NCBI GenBank assembly: GCA_008638375.1
Contig: VIRR01000570.1
Span: forward strand, 170,640 to 234,639
DNA: 64,000 bases
Direction of reading: 5' to 3'
From: Nyssa sinensis
Taxonomy: Eukaryota > Streptophyta > Magnoliopsida > Cornales > Nyssaceae
Shown here: positions 1 through 11,809 of the stretch, in pieces
Position numbering within the stretch: position 1 is the first letter of the stretch
Layout: every line of letters starts with the position of its first letter
Made by a program: the position numbers and the translations under genes
Notes under the pieces: model-generated
What the model saw: only the letters and a program-made list of their open reading frames with translations
Told to the model about the DNA's origin: nothing
Databases searched by the model: none

Positions 1-116
1 TTATTTTTACTTGTTTAATATTGATTTATTATTTATTTAATGATTTCCGTGCAACAAAGTTTATGGCCACTGGTTTTGTTCGGAAGCTGAGAAGCCTAAG
101 ATATAAAGTTGGCTAT
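1..116. other. Left flank of the chromovirus
   Basis: AT-rich DNA with no gene on its own. Read on the minus strand it continues the short open frame that starts at about 7411 on the far side of the retrotransposon (see 7300-7600), so it looks like the other half of the insertion site. Confidence 0.4.
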
Positions 117-611
117 TGTTAGCCCCTTGAAGGGTTGACACGGCCATGGCATTGGTGAGCCTCGGCCAATGCCTAGGCCAAGGTGGGGGTGGCTTGTCAC
201 GGGCACCCTCACTTGAAGATTGGGATGTCTTGAAGGGTACTTAGGCTCGGTGCAGCTAGTGTGCATGACTTGGGCACAGCGAAAGACCAAGGCAGCACTT
301 TGACAACAGTTGGCGAGCACAGATAGCCTTTGGCAAGATGTACGCGCACAGGGGGAGCTATCTAGCTTGCATGTGATTGTGTTCACTCCTGTCAGTCGGG
401 CAAATTGTACTTTGACATATATAGGGGGTAGTACCTCCTCGAGGCACCCATGGGCGAGAGACCCATGCGGCTTAAGGCCTTGGCACCTGCGAGGCAAGGC
501 TTGTTGCTGTTGCGGCAGAGCATGGCAACGTTTAAAGTCCAAGCCATGAGTAGGCATGGTTTGGCAACGAGGGCTAACACGGAAGCTCGGGTTGGACCAA
601 GTGGTGCGCGG

Positions 612-851
612 GTTCAAGGCAGTTGCAGAGCAGTTGCGCGAGGCAGTTGCTGGGCGCAAGGCAGTTACGCCAAGCAGTTGCAGAGCAGTTGCGCGAGGCA
701 GTTGCTAGACGCAAGGCAGTTGCGATGCGGTTGCGCAAGGCAGTTGCGGTGCGGTTGCCCAAGGCAGTTGCGCAAGGCAGTTGTGATGCGGTTGCCCAAG
801 GCAGTTGCGGGGCAGTTGCGGTGCAGTTGCGCAAGGCAGTTGCGGGGCTGA
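612..851 (+). repeat. GGCAGTTGCG minisatellite in the U3 region
   Basis: About twenty degenerate copies of a 10-13-base unit built on GGCAGTTGCG, lying upstream of the LTR TATA box. The array keeps several frames open on both strands, which explains the Gln/Ala/Leu/Cys-rich reading frames here. These are not genes. Confidence 0.85.
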
Positions 852-1145
852 CAGAGGGCGCAAGGCAACTGCCTGCTGACTTGGCGCATGGATCCAAGGT
901 CTCATACTGCATGCGGCAATAGAGGCACGAATCCTCACAGGTGGCGCATTGATCCAAGGGGGCATATGGTGTGCGGCAAAGGGAGGCATGGATCCTCACA
1001 GGTGGCACACATCCCAGACTTCCGAGAGCACTAGCAGTTGTGGGCGAAACTGCAAGACACAGGTGGCAGCCTGTGACAAACCCTAGCAGTTGGGGTGTAA
1101 CTGCATGTCATGTGCTTGGCACATGTAGGCGGTTAAGATTTTGGC

Positions 1146-1153
1146 TATAAATA
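1146..1153 (+). promoter_or_regulatory. TATA box of 5' LTR
   Basis: TATAAATA in the expected place for an LTR promoter. It is conserved at 7042-7049 in the 3' LTR. Confidence 0.7.
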
Positions 1154-1405
1154 CATTGTAATACGGGGGGGTGCAGATATAGAAGAAAGTGTGTTCTTCT
1201 CGTCACGCAACCCCCAAGGCTGTATTCCTATACTGAGTTGAGTAATAAAGGTTGGGAAGAGTTTTCCTGTAATCTGTCTTTGTTTGTGTGGTTGTGTTCT
1301 CTTTACAAGCCTCTTGGCGTGAGTGAGTGTTTTGGCTGACTAAGACAGTGTCTTAGTGCCGCACAAGGCAGAAAATTCAGAAACGAATTTAGGCCCTGTG
1401 ACAAT

Positions 1406-1417
1406 TGGTATCAGAGC
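1406..1417 (+). other. Primer binding site, tRNA-iMet type
   Basis: TGGTATCAGAGC begins two bases after the 5' LTR. It is complementary to the 3' end of plant initiator methionine tRNA, the usual primer for such elements. Confidence 0.9.
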
Positions 1418-1431
1418 GCAGTTTGACGACC

Positions 1432-2588
1432 ATGGCTGGTGGTACTGCGAGCGAGGCCCTAAGAGATCGTGTGTCTCGCTTGGAGAATTTCGTTGGTGTC
1501 CTGAAGATGATGGCGCTGTTCCCCTTTCTGTTTCAACAGAACAACACGCCATCGAGTTGGTGGATCTGCGGAGGATCCTTGACGACTTCATGACAGAATC
1601 GAGTGCCAGAATCACTAACATCATGGAGGATGTGATGTCTCTGACAGACGTCGTGAAGATCAACCTCAAAAGCTTGGAGGATGAGGTAGCTCTCGTCAAG
1701 CAAACTGTCCCTGCCCACCCAGGCGCCATCCGAGAGGCGCCTGCCAAGATTAGAGTCCCTGAACCGAAGGCTTTTTCTGGTGCCAGAAACTCGAAGGAAT
1801 TAGAGAATTTCCTTTGGGACATGGAGCAGTATTTCATGGCTGCCCGCGTCCCCGACACGGAGAAGGTAACCATAACCAGTATGTATCTTGCAGGTGATGC
1901 AAAACTCTGGTGGAGAACCCGAGTGCAAGATGATCTAAATGCTGGACGCCCTCGGATAGAGACGTGGGAGACTTTGAAGAAGGAACTGAAGGATCAGTTT
2001 CTCCCTTGCAACACTGCATGGGTTGCTCGGGACAACTTGAAAAAGTTGAAGCACACCGGCACCGTGAGGGACTACGTGAAAGAATTTACTTCTTTGATGC
2101 TGGACATCCAGAACATGTCAGAAGAGGACAAGCTGTTCAACTTCATGTCTGGACTCCAAGCATGGGCACAGGCAGAATTGCGAAGGCAAGGAGTTAGAGA
2201 TCTTCCTTCTGCAATTGCTGCAGCAGAAGGGCTGGTCGACTTCAAGGTTGTTGGATCTACATCCTCAATTGAGAAGAAGAAGAATAATCGCGGGAAGAAG
2301 GCCAAGGATGGACAAAGCCGAGATGCTAAGAAGCAACATGACGCAAAGAAGAAGAAAGGAAGTAGCAGCGGCACTTCCAAGTCCAAAGGAGAAACAAGCC
2401 AGAGCAAGGGCAAGCCCATGAATGGCTGTTTCCTCTGCAACGGCCCCCATCGCCTAAGAGACTGCCCCAAAAGAGAGAAACTGAGTGCCTTGGTGCTTGA
2501 CAACAAGGACTCAGACAGTGACTCTGACGTTCCAACCAGAGTCAAACCACTACAGTTGCTGAATGCCATCACTGTTCAGAAGCCGTAG
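1432..2588 (+). pseudogene. gag: gag of chromovirus, one frameshift
   Basis: Capsid-type Gag of the retrotransposon. The ATG at 1432, just after the primer site, opens with MAGGTASEALRD, as expected of a Gag start. Near 1500 a single missing base moves the frame, and the remainder is read in the frame open from 1356 to 2588. The first ~48 residues of that longer frame are therefore an artefact running out of the LTR. The middle carries the retrotransposon Gag domain (AKLWWRT through LPSAIAAAEGL), followed by a Lys-rich linker and a zinc knuckle CFLCNGPHRLRDC, spaced C-2-C-3-H-4-C. The frame ends at a TAG (2586-2588) that is in frame with pol, so a Gag-Pol fusion would need readthrough or a sense codon here. 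Confidence 0.85.
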
Positions 2589-2600
2589 ACTCAACGTGGT

Positions 2601-5366
2601 TTGATGTATGTACAGGTTAGGGTGAATGGCAAGGAGGTGCGAGCAATGGTGGATACTGGAGCCACTCACAACTTCGTGGCCCAGAGAGAGGTGACTACCT
2701 TTGGCCTGAAGCTGGATCAGAACACGAGCAAGTTGAAAGCAGTCAACTCGGAGGCCAAACCAGTCCAAGGTACAGCACAAACAACCATCGGCATTGGTGC
2801 ATGGGAGGGACTGTGCAATCTGATGGCAGTACCCTTGGATGATTTTGATCTGATCCTTGGCAACGAGTTCTTCTTGAAGGCCAAAGTGATGGTCATGCCC
2901 CATCTTGGTGGCATGATGATCACAGATGAGCAAGCTCCATGCTTTGTCCTTGCTGTCTACAGCGACCCAAGCAAGAAGGAAGGGAAAAAGAAAACAGGGA
3001 TGCTCTCTGCATTGCAGGTGAAGACTGGGCTGCGGAAGGGAAAAGAGACATACCTTGCAGCCCTGGTGGAGATCAAACCCGACACCACAGTGAAAGTTCC
3101 TGATGAAGTGGCTGATTTACTGAAGGAGTTTGCAGATGTCATGCCACCAGAACTTCCCAAAACCCTTCCGCCCCGACGAGCAACAGATCACAAGATTGAA
3201 TTGGAACTTGGTGCAAAGCCTCCTACCCAGGCTCCTTATAGAATGTCGCCTCCCCAATTGGCAGAATTGAGGAAGCAGTTGAAGGAACTCCTTGATGCGG
3301 GGTTCATTCAGCCGTCAAAAGCCCCTTTTGGCGCCCCAGTATTGTTCCAACGGAAGCAAGATGGTTCAATGAGGATGTGCATTGACTATCGGGCCCTGAA
3401 CAAGGTGACGATAAAGAACAAGTATCCGGTCCCGAATGTCCATGATCTCTTTGACAGACTGAGTAGAGCTTCCTACTTCACAAAACTGGATTTGCGCTCA
3501 GGCTATTGGCAAGTGCGGATTGCTGAGGGAGATGAGGCCAAGACTGCCTGTGTCACCCGTTACGGTTCGTATGAGTTCCTGGTGATGCCCTTTGGCCTCA
3601 CGAATGCACCTGCCACATTCTGTAATCTCATGAGTGATGTTCTTTACAAATTTATTGACAAATTTGTTGTAGTATATCTTGACGATATTGTGATCTACAG
3701 TGAGACTATTGAAGATCACTTGACTCATTTGAGGATGGTTTTCAGCAGCCTGAGGGAGAACCAACTGTATGTCAAGAAGGAGAAATGTGAGTTCTGCCAA
3801 CAAGAAATTATGTTTCTTGGCCATTGGGTCAGTAAGGGCAGAGTTCGAATGGATGAACGGAAGGTGAAGGCCATTCTTGATTGGTCTACACCAACTAAAG
3901 TGTCAGAACTAAGGTCTTTTCTTGGACTTGCTAACTATTATCGCAGGTTTATCAAGGGTTACTCTAAAAAGGTGGCCCCCTTAACGGACTTGCTGAAGAA
4001 GGACAACCGGTGGGATTGGAGTGAAGGATGCCAATCAGCCTTTGAGAAGCTGAAGCATGCAGTGGCTTCGGAGCCAGTGCTGCGCCTACCAGACTTTGAG
4101 TTGCCCTTTGAAGTCCACACAGATGCCTCTGACAGAGCCTTGGGTGGGGTTTTGGTCCAAGAAAAACATCTTGTTGCCTTCGAGAGCCGGAAGCTGAAGG
4201 ATGCTGAGCAGAGGTATTCTGCCCATGAGAAGGAGATGACTGCAGTTGTGCACTGCTTGGACACCTGGAAGCACTATTTGATGGGGACTAGGTTCACGAT
4301 GGTGACAGATAATGTTGCCAACACCTACTTCAAGACCCAGAAGAAGCTGACTCCCAAGCAGGCACGCTGGCAGGAGTTCTTGGCAGAGTTTGATTTTGAA
4401 TGGGTTCACAGACCTGGCAGTCAAAATCAAGTGGCCGACGCTTTAAGTAGAAAGATCGTGCAGGAGTATGTTGCTGCCCTGTCCAACGTGCAGACAGACT
4501 TGCTGCAACGTGTGAAGGAATTTTCTCAGTCAGACAATGCTTACGAGAAGCTGCAACAACAAGTCAGAGATGGAGTTGTCTACAAATACTGGCTAGATGA
4601 TGAGATCCTATATGCAAAAGGTGGCAGACTTTATGTTCCCAGTGGTGGGGGACTGAGGCGTGAACTCCTGAGAGAGACCCATGATCCACAGTGGGCGAGA
4701 CATCCTGGCATTGAGAGGATGTTAGCCCTACTGTCCCGTTCATACTACTGGCCGAAGATGGAGGAGGACATAAAAGCATATGTCAAGACTTGCCTGGTGT
4801 GCCAGCAGGACAAGTTAGAGAAGAAGAAGGAGGCAGGGCTGCTGCAACCCTTGCCCACTCCTGAGAGACCATGGCAATCAATTTCCATGGATTTCATCTC
4901 AGGACTACCAAAGGTGGATGGGTTCAGATCCATCTTTGTTGTTGTTGACAGATTTTCGAAGTATGGAATCTTCATTCCTGCACCACATGCATGCCCAGTA
5001 GATGTGGCTGCAGAACTATTCTTTCAAAACGTGGTGAAGTACTTCGGACTGCCAGAGGACATTATTAGTGACCGAGACTCACGGTTCACAGGCAGGTTCT
5101 GGACGGTATTGTTTGGGCTGATGGGCTCAAAATTGAAGTTTTCTACAGCAAACCATCCTCAAACTGATGGTCAGACAGAGAGGATGAATGCATTACTGGA
5201 GGAGTACTTGCGGCACTATGTGACTGCAAGCCAGAAGAATTGGGTGCAGCTTATGAACACTGCCCAGTTCTGTTACAACCTGCAGAAGTCCTCTGCAACA
5301 GGATTCAGTCCTTTTGAGTTGGCCACTGGACAACAGCCCCTCACTCCCCACGAGGTGGCAAAATAG
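2601..5366 (+). CDS. pol: pol: protease, RT, RNase H, integrase core
   Basis: The 921-residue frame encodes the replication enzymes. Aspartic protease: motif DTGATHNF near residue 18. Reverse transcriptase: catalytic YLDD at about 359-362. RNase H: starts around 506 with [11 protein letters not shown]. Integrase: an HHCC zinc-binding module at about 693-740 ([10 protein letters not shown] to CLVCQQDK), then a catalytic core with Asp near 763, Asp near 822 and Glu near 858, the D-D-35-E spacing. All catalytic residues I can see are kept. The frame stops at a TAG (5364-5366) in frame with the next segment, which carries the integrase C-terminus, so this stop truncates integrase. The frame also continues upstream into gag through the TAG at 2586. 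Confidence 0.93.
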   Translation: MMYVQVRVNGKEVRAMVDTGATHNFVAQREVTTFGLKLDQNTSKLKAVNSEAKPVQGTAQTTIGIGAWEGLCNLMAVPLDDFDLILGNEFFLKAKVMVMPHLGGMMITDEQAPCFVLAVYSDPSKKEGKKKTGMLSALQVKTGLRKGKETYLAALVEIKPDTTVKVPDEVADLLKEFADVMPPELPKTLPPRRATDHKIELELGAKPPTQAPYRMSPPQLAELRKQLKELLDAGFIQPSKAPFGAPVLFQRKQDGSMRMCIDYRALNKVTIKNKYPVPNVHDLFDRLSRASYFTKLDLRSGYWQVRIAEGDEAKTACVTRYGSYEFLVMPFGLTNAPATFCNLMSDVLYKFIDKFVVVYLDDIVIYSETIEDHLTHLRMVFSSLRENQLYVKKEKCEFCQQEIMFLGHWVSKGRVRMDERKVKAILDWSTPTKVSELRSFLGLANYYRRFIKGYSKKVAPLTDLLKKDNRWDWSEGCQSAFEKLKHAVASEPVLRLPDFELPFEVHTDASDRALGGVLVQEKHLVAFESRKLKDAEQRYSAHEKEMTAVVHCLDTWKHYLMGTRFTMVTDNVANTYFKTQKKLTPKQARWQEFLAEFDFEWVHRPGSQNQVADALSRKIVQEYVAALSNVQTDLLQRVKEFSQSDNAYEKLQQQVRDGVVYKYWLDDEILYAKGGRLYVPSGGGLRRELLRETHDPQWARHPGIERMLALLSRSYYWPKMEEDIKAYVKTCLVCQQDKLEKKKEAGLLQPLPTPERPWQSISMDFISGLPKVDGFRSIFVVVDRFSKYGIFIPAPHACPVDVAAELFFQNVVKYFGLPEDIISDRDSRFTGRFWTVLFGLMGSKLKFSTANHPQTDGQTERMNALLEEYLRHYVTASQKNWVQLMNTAQFCYNLQKSSATGFSPFELATGQQPLTPHEVAK

Positions 5367-6002
5367 AAGACTGGCGGCCAATGTCCAGCAGCCTATCGCT
5401 TTGCGAGAGACAAGCAGGAACTGCTGGATGAAGCTATGGACAGCCTCAACAAGGCACAACGTCGGATGAAGAAGTACACAGACAAACACAGGAGGCCGCT
5501 TGAGTTTCAACTAGGAGATCAAGTTTTGTTGAAGTTGACTCCCCAAATTTGGAAGAAGATCAGCAGTAAGGCAGTTCACCGAGGGCTGATGCCCAAATAT
5601 GATGGACCCTTTGAAGTGATCAAAAAGGTGGGGAATGTGGCTTACCGGCTGAAACTTCCAGACAGACTGAAGATTCACCCAACATTCCATGTGAGCTTCT
5701 TGAAGCCGTTCCATCAAGATGTTCTTGATGCCTCAAGGAAGCAAGCAAGGAGGGCACCGCCAGTGATAAGGAAACAGTTTGAGAAAGATGTCGAGAAAAT
5801 TCTTTCTCACAGGACGCAAGGTCAGAGTAAGAAGAACCGGCAGACTGACTATCTGGTTCAGTGGAAGGGCGGCAGTGAGGCAGATGCAAGTTGGGAAAGG
5901 GATGTGACTTTGTGGCAATTTGAGCGGCAGATTCGAGACTACTTGAACAATCCGACGAGGGCGTCGGATTCCTCTGGTAGGGGTGGTTTGTTAGCCCCTT
6001 GA
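5367..6002 (+). pseudogene. Integrase C-terminus with chromodomain
   Basis: Continues pol in the same frame after the amber codon at 5364. An open segment from 5436 covers 188 residues. The first half is the integrase C-terminal region (LGDQVLLKL, AYRLKLPDRLKIHPTFHVS). From about residue 115 there is a chromodomain (EKDVEKILSH, TDYLVQWKG, ASWERD), the domain thought to steer chromoviruses to marked chromatin. The stop codon TGA at 6000-6002 lies inside the 3' LTR, 12 bases past its start, so pol overlaps the LTR. Confidence 0.88.
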
Positions 6003-7299
6003 AGGGTTGACACGGCCATGACATTGGTGAGCCTCGGCCAATGCCTAGGCCAAGGTGGGGGTGGCTTGTCACGGGCACCCTCACTTGAAGATTGGGATGT
6101 CTTGAAGGGTACTTAGGCTCGGTGCAGCTAGTGTGCATGACTTGGGGGCAGCGAAAGACCAAGGCAGCACTTTGACAACAGTTGGAGCGCACAGACAGCC
6201 TTTGGCAAGATGTACGCGCACAGGGGGAGCTATCTAGCTTGCATGTGATTGTGTTCACTCCTGTCAGTCGGGCAAATTGTACTTTGACATATATAGGGGG
6301 TAGTACCTCCTCGAGGCGCCCATGGGCGAGAAACCCATGCGGCTTAAGGCCTTGGCACCTGCGGGGCAAGGCTTGTTGCTGTTGCGGCAGAGCATGGCAA
6401 CGTTTAAAGTCTAAGCCATGAGTAGGCATGGTTTGGCAACGAGGGCTAACACAGAAGCTCGGGTTGGACCAAGTGGTGCGCAGGTTCAAGGCAGTTGCAG
6501 AGCAGTTGCGCGAGGCAGTTGCTGGGCGCAAGGCAGTTGCGCCAAGCAATTGTAGAGCAGTTGTGCGAGACAGTTGCTGGGCTCAAGGCAGTTGCGATGC
6601 GGTTGCGCAAGGCAGTTGCGGTGCGGTTGCCCAAGGCAGTTGCGCAAGGCAGTTGTGATGCGGTTGCCCAAGGCAGTTGCGGGGCAGTTGCACAGAACAG
6701 TTGCGGGGCAGTTGCGGTGCAGTTGCGCAAGGCAGTTGCGGGGCTGACAGAAGGCGCAAGGCAACTGCCTGCTGACTTGGCGCATGGATCCAAGGTCTCA
6801 TACTGCATGCGGCAATAGAGGCACGGATCCTCACAGGTGGCGCATTGATCCAAGGGCGCATATGGTGTGCGGCAAAGGGAGGCACGGATCCTCACAGGTG
6901 GCACACATCCCAGACTTCCGAGAGCACTAACAGTTGTGGGCGAAACTGCAAGACACATGTGGCAGCCTGTGACAAACCCTAGCAGTTGGGGTGTAACTGC
7001 ATGTCATGTGCTTGGCACATGTAGGCGGTTAAGATTTTGGCTATAAATACATTGTAATACGGGGGGGTGCAGATATAGAAGAGAGTGTGTTCGTCTTGTC
7101 ACGCAACCCCCAAGGCTGTATTCCTATACTGAGTTGAGTAGTAAAGGTTGGGAAGAGTTTTCCTGTAATCTGTCTTTGTTTGTGTGGTTGTGTTCTCTTT
7201 ACAAGCCTCTTGGCATGAGTGAGTGTTTTGGCTGACTAAGACAGTGTCTTAGTGCCGCACAAGGCAGAAAATTCAGAAACGAAATTAGGCCCTGTGACA
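5989..7299 (+). repeat. 3' LTR of chromovirus
   Basis: 1311 bases against 1287 in the 5' copy. Most of the 24-base difference sits in the GGCAGTTGCG array. A purine-rich stretch (TAGGGGTGG) just before it is the likely polypurine tract. Confidence 0.93.
6484..6748 (+). repeat. Minisatellite in 3' LTR
   Basis: Same GGCAGTTGCG array as at 612-851 but with a different number of units, including an extra CAGAACAGTTGCGGGG-type segment. It is the main length difference between the two LTRs. Confidence 0.8.
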
Positions 7300-7600
7300 A
7301 CTACTAAGGTAATCTCCAATTTTTATTACGGGTCTGTGTGGGTGATATGAGGATTCATCGGTAGAAATTCGACTAATTATCCGTTGTGGTCGAGACAGTG
7401 ATGGCGCTGCCATAGTCGGTGGCCATGCGAGGTGGTGTGGTTGTGAGATGGTTTAGAAAGAGTTTGCAGGAAAAAATAGAGGGGGTTTTGCTTTCGGAGA
7501 TGGGGTTCTCTCCCTCTCTTTATATATGTGTTTAGAATAGATATATGGGAGGAGAGGATTTGTTTTAAATTTAAGTCCAGGTGCAATCACGTGACCTTTT
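7300..7600 (-). other. Promoter-like region and start of a split minus-strand ORF
   Basis: On the minus strand a TATA-like TATATAAAG at about 7519-7527 is followed by a pyrimidine-rich leader and ATGs at about 7425 and 7411. From the second ATG the frame stays open for about 38 codons to the edge of the retrotransposon. It remains open for about 17 more codons in the left flank (below 117) if one copy of the target 5-mer is removed. I do not recognise the peptide. It could be a first exon of a gene disrupted by the insertion, or a chance frame. Confidence 0.3.
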
Positions 7601-8460
7601 GGTCCAAAAATCTCACAATAGAGTGAGGGAAGGTGTCAAGTGTTGTAATATTATACCCTTATGTTTCGTTTAGATAATCGAATAAAGTAAGACCGGATAA
7701 AAAATAAAATTGAATAAGATATTAAATATTTTTTTTTCTTTGAAACTTGCTCGAATAAAGTCTTAGACATGTTGTTTTATTTTAATTTTATATGCAAATC
7801 GATATGATTATTAATAAAAATAATAAAATCTTATGTGATATTAAATTTGTATTCTTAATAATATTTATTTATGAGATTTTAAAAAAACTAAATTTCTAAA
7901 ATATATGATTAAAAATTTAAAAAACAAATAAATATTGAAAATTTATATTTCTAAACCTTTTGATTAAAGAAAAGAATATTATAAATTTTTTAGGTTAAAT
8001 AATTTTGTTTTAAATACCTTTCATATTTTTCCGCAGTTTATCTTGGATAAAATTATTTTAGTCATCATATCTTCTAATAAAGCTAAGATTAAAACACAGA
8101 GTTGAACATTTTTGTAATAATAATAATTTTTTATTTTTCAAATAAACAAAAAATATTATTAAATTTGATGTTGACCAATTAAACCAAACCTACATATTTT
8201 AGAAAGTGTTTTAATTTGACTTATTAATTTTTAATAATATTTAGAGTCTTTTTAGGTAGTCTTAATTATAATTAAACTAATATTTTAATAAAAAATATTT
8301 TTCTAATTACAATTAAATAATTAAATGTTTTAATCAATATAAAATTTAGAATCAATTTTATATATATACATTTAAAATTCTAATATTTTATAGACTTCTC
8401 ATTATTTTTCCTTTTTTAATTTTCTGACTCCTTGATTCTGTTAGCACTGCCATCAAAATT
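7600..8460. other. AT-rich intergenic DNA
   Basis: No coding frame, RNA gene or clear repeat seen; long runs of A and T. Confidence 0.6.
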
Positions 8461-8511
8461 TATTCTAGGACGAAAGCCGCCAACTTCACAAACTGAAAAC
8501 GATAATTACAT

Positions 8512-8529
8512 CCACGTCATCGATCCTCA
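8512..8529 (+). promoter_or_regulatory. Histone type I promoter element
   Basis: CCACGTCATCGATCCTCA matches the known plant histone type I element (hexamer ACGTCA fused to the reversed octamer CGATCCGCG) at 16 of 18 positions. It lies about 150 bases upstream of the TATA box of the H4 gene. In plants this element drives S-phase and meristem expression. A GGCGGGA E2F-like core (minus strand, 8613-8619) lies between the two. Confidence 0.82.
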
Positions 8530-8659
8530 TCACAGCGAACATCGCTACCGTCCGCTTTCCATCTTATCAACGTCCCAAAATCAAAAGCCCCCTCGACAGC
8601 GAAACTGAAACATCCCGCCTTTAATCCCGCTCATATTCAAACGCCGCAAGAGCTTCCTC

Positions 8660-9066
<407 letters not shown>

Positions 9067-9251
9067 GTATTTCAATTATCTACTTTCTGGGGCTGTTAGG
9101 GTTTTTGGAATTAAAGGTGACATGTAGATGTTAAATTTTAACAGTTTAGGGTTGTTCTGATGTAATTGAATGATTTCTTTTAAGCGGGAAGTAATGACGA
9201 ATTTCTGGTTTCATATTTGATCTCTCCTCTGTTTTTCTGCATAAATGTATA

Positions 9252-9281
9252 TGTGTATATATACACACACACACACACACA
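9252..9281 (+). repeat. TA/CA microsatellite
   Basis: TATATA followed by about ten CA repeats, 190 bases after the H4 stop. Confidence 0.7.
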
Positions 9282-11219
9282 TAATCTATTGATTTGTGGA
9301 GTGACAATATTTTTGTCTTGATTGATCAGATCTGAAATTTTGATTTTTAATATGATGCTTGATTGTTTGTTTATTATTATTTTAAATTAGCTTTATGGGC
9401 ATTTGGCATACTACAGCTAGGTTTGCAGTGACTCTTAAAGGTGATTTTGGCGCTTCCACTGGCCTGTGGTTTAAAGTTACTTGAACAACGTGGGTGGGTC
9501 ACACCAAACCTAAACAAACAATGCCCCAAACCCAACATGAAATTGAACAAACTTTTTTCGCCCATAAAATTCAATATATAAAACTACTATAATTAACGGT
9601 TGTGGATTTAGAAAAATATGTTGTTCATATGATCGAAAATTTAAAACTAAGAAATACTTTTATAGAAAAATTGCTCACCTACTTTTTCTTAAATGAATTT
9701 TTGTATTTAAAGAAGAGATTAAATTTAAGGGAAAAATACTAAAAAAGTTTTAAAATAAATTTTTTAATTTAATTTAAAAGGTTTATGATACATTTTTTTT
9801 ATATAAAAGATTTTAAAAGAAACTTTTAATACAAAGAAATTTAATTATTAACTTTTATTTTAACACTACTTTGATTAGATTAAAATAATTTTTTAGCACC
9901 ATCAAACTTCTTAATACTAAAAGATATATTGTTAACTTCTATACGAATACTATCAAAATATATTTTAGAAAAAAATATTAAATTATATATAAATTAATTT
10001 TTCTAATAAAAAAACTTATAACATTTTATGAAGTAATAAATGTTTTTTTTTTAGGCTTTCTTGATTAATAAAAAATGTTATGTTTTATTTTTTTCTTGGA
10101 GAACTTATTTTATTAATTATTTAGTATTGTTTAAAATGTATCTTGAATGTTATTTTAATTTAATTAATAAAATGTTATGTTAGAATTGTATTCTTTGTCA
10201 ATGTTTGGCACTGTCTGTCATTTTGTCATTCTTTGAATTCCCTGTCGTCATACTATTAAATTCCTTTCTGATTACATTTTTCTTCAATACATTATTGATT
10301 TTTACCTTTTTTTTTTTTTTATCAGTTCATTATTGATTATTACTTGATATAAGATTCTATGTTTATGACAATTAAAACAACTTAAATCTGATTATTACAT
10401 TATACTCATTAATTAGTATAATGTAAATACCATTTTTAATGTCTTTTGACTGTTTCTACAATATATTTATATTCTGGTGTGTGATATGGAATATATGTGT
10501 ATTGTGAATTAACGATAAAAAAGAGTTAGAGAGAGAGAAAATAATATAAAAAATTTACGTGACTCGATAATGTATCTACGTTAATGAAAAAAATTGTTTT
10601 TATATTTTTTTAAAAATAATATTATAATATATTTATATTGTATCATTGTGAAAACCCTAACTCAATATATTTATTTATCACTATCTCTAAGAGGGTTTAT
10701 TTTCAGTTCAATCATTTTTTAACCCGTTTAAGTTTTTAGATCAATTTTTTCTCTTATGTTATACCACTTATATAAGGGTATTATCTTTTAGGATTTTGAT
10801 TGAGAAAAAACTAATTGTTATTGAAAAAAAAAGCCTTAAAGATTTTGAGAATTTTTTGCTCCCATAATCTTTTTGATATATAGTGAATTGATTATTGTTA
10901 CTCGTAAATATAGGCATCTTGTCTAATCACATAAATTTTACGTCTTCTTTGTATATTTTATTTATTTTTACTTATTTAAAATTAATTTATTATTTATTTG
11001 ATCTCTTTTATACAATATTCACGTGCATGACTCTAAACACTTGAGCCAGCTCTTCCTCCCCCATGTGAATCTGGTGTAACTGAATTTAATGTCTTGAGTT
11101 AGTCTCATTGTATCAAAATAAATATAAATATAAACAACCTCAAACGATTAAGAGAGGTTCCATCACTCAGACATAAATTATATTATCTACATATACAATT
11201 AATAATGTTACTTCTATAC
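9282..11219. other. AT-rich intergenic DNA
   Basis: No gene seen. 9390-9560 is less AT-rich and looks like a fragment of an unidentified dispersed repeat. The stretch near 10960-11000 resembles bases 1-60 of the window (TATTTATTTTTACTTATTTA...), suggesting a shared old repeat. Confidence 0.45.
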
Positions 11220-11809
11220 TGATGCAGCTATTTTTGGCTCGTCAAGGATACAACCATCGCTGCTAATAAACCTGCAAAGAAATAAGATGAAAGCCACCGG
11301 GAATGGCTCCGGTGGGTAGCCGCTCCGATGGTTCAATGAGATCAAGTAAAAATAAATTGCCTGATCAAATGATATCTTCTTCTTCTTGCTTAATTTTCAA
11401 ACTCAGATCCTTTACACACTCTTCTACTAGGGTATTTATAGGTTAGTGGTTTTTGCTAAGCGGTGGATTAGCTGATATTTTTATATCACTGTTCAGTATT
11501 GATTTGACAGTGATGTAAAGCTAAGATTTTATTTCGTCTTTGGTCATAATCAAATCCCACCGCTTGTCAGGTGGTACAGCACTCATCATGACAATATACG
11601 TCATAATAAGAGTTATAAATGGTTGTCCTATTATGACATCGGTATCTCAAGATATTTTAGTGACCTCGGTAGCCTCAGTAAACAACCTTAGTTATTGTTT
11701 TGAATATAGTGGGATGTGATAACCTTTTTATATTTATTTGAAACAATGTCACAAAGGCTAAACTGGACACGTGGCAAGTCCTGACTGGGAGTATCTTTTT
11801 GGTGTATCA
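11220..11809 (-). mobile_element. Solo LTR, 590 bp
   Basis: Begins TGATGCAGCT and ends GGTGTATCA, with perfect 5-base target duplications TATAC at 11215-11219 and 11810-11814. On the minus strand it has a CTATAAATACCC promoter motif at about 11440 and ends in GCAGCTGCATCA-like sequence, so it probably lies in reverse. No internal retrotransposon sequence is present, so recombination between two LTRs most likely left this single copy. Confidence 0.85.

Larger units (their letters stand above)
117..1403 (+). repeat. 5' LTR of chromovirus
   Basis: Starts TGTTAGCCCCTT and ends CCCTGTGACA; the same ends bound the copy at 5989-7299. It contains a GGCAGTTGCG minisatellite, a TATA box at 1146 and an AATAAA at 1244-1249. 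In the 3' copy the AATAAA position reads AGTAAA. Confidence 0.93.
117..7299 (+). mobile_element. Ty3/gypsy chromovirus LTR retrotransposon
   Basis: A complete 7.2-kb element: 5' LTR, tRNA-iMet primer site, gag with one CCHC knuckle, protease, reverse transcriptase, RNase H, integrase with a C-terminal chromodomain, then 3' LTR. This RT-RH-INT order and the chromodomain define a chromovirus. The boundaries rest on TG...CA ends shared by both LTRs. Flanking 5-mers are GCTAT (112-116) and ACTAC (7300-7304), matching 3 of 5, so the target duplication has either mutated or been lost. Coding capacity is broken by a gag frameshift near 1500 and in-frame TAG codons at 2586 and 5364, so this copy is probably not autonomous. 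The exact chromovirus lineage was not assigned. Confidence 0.95.

Noticed and set aside
574..1008. Overlapping minus- and plus-strand frames in the LTRs (also 6428-6958)
   Set aside because: They arise from the GGCAGTTGCG array; composition is repetitive and they have no domain.
2072..2572. Antisense 166-codon frame across gag
   Set aside because: Shadow of the gag coding strand, no independent support.
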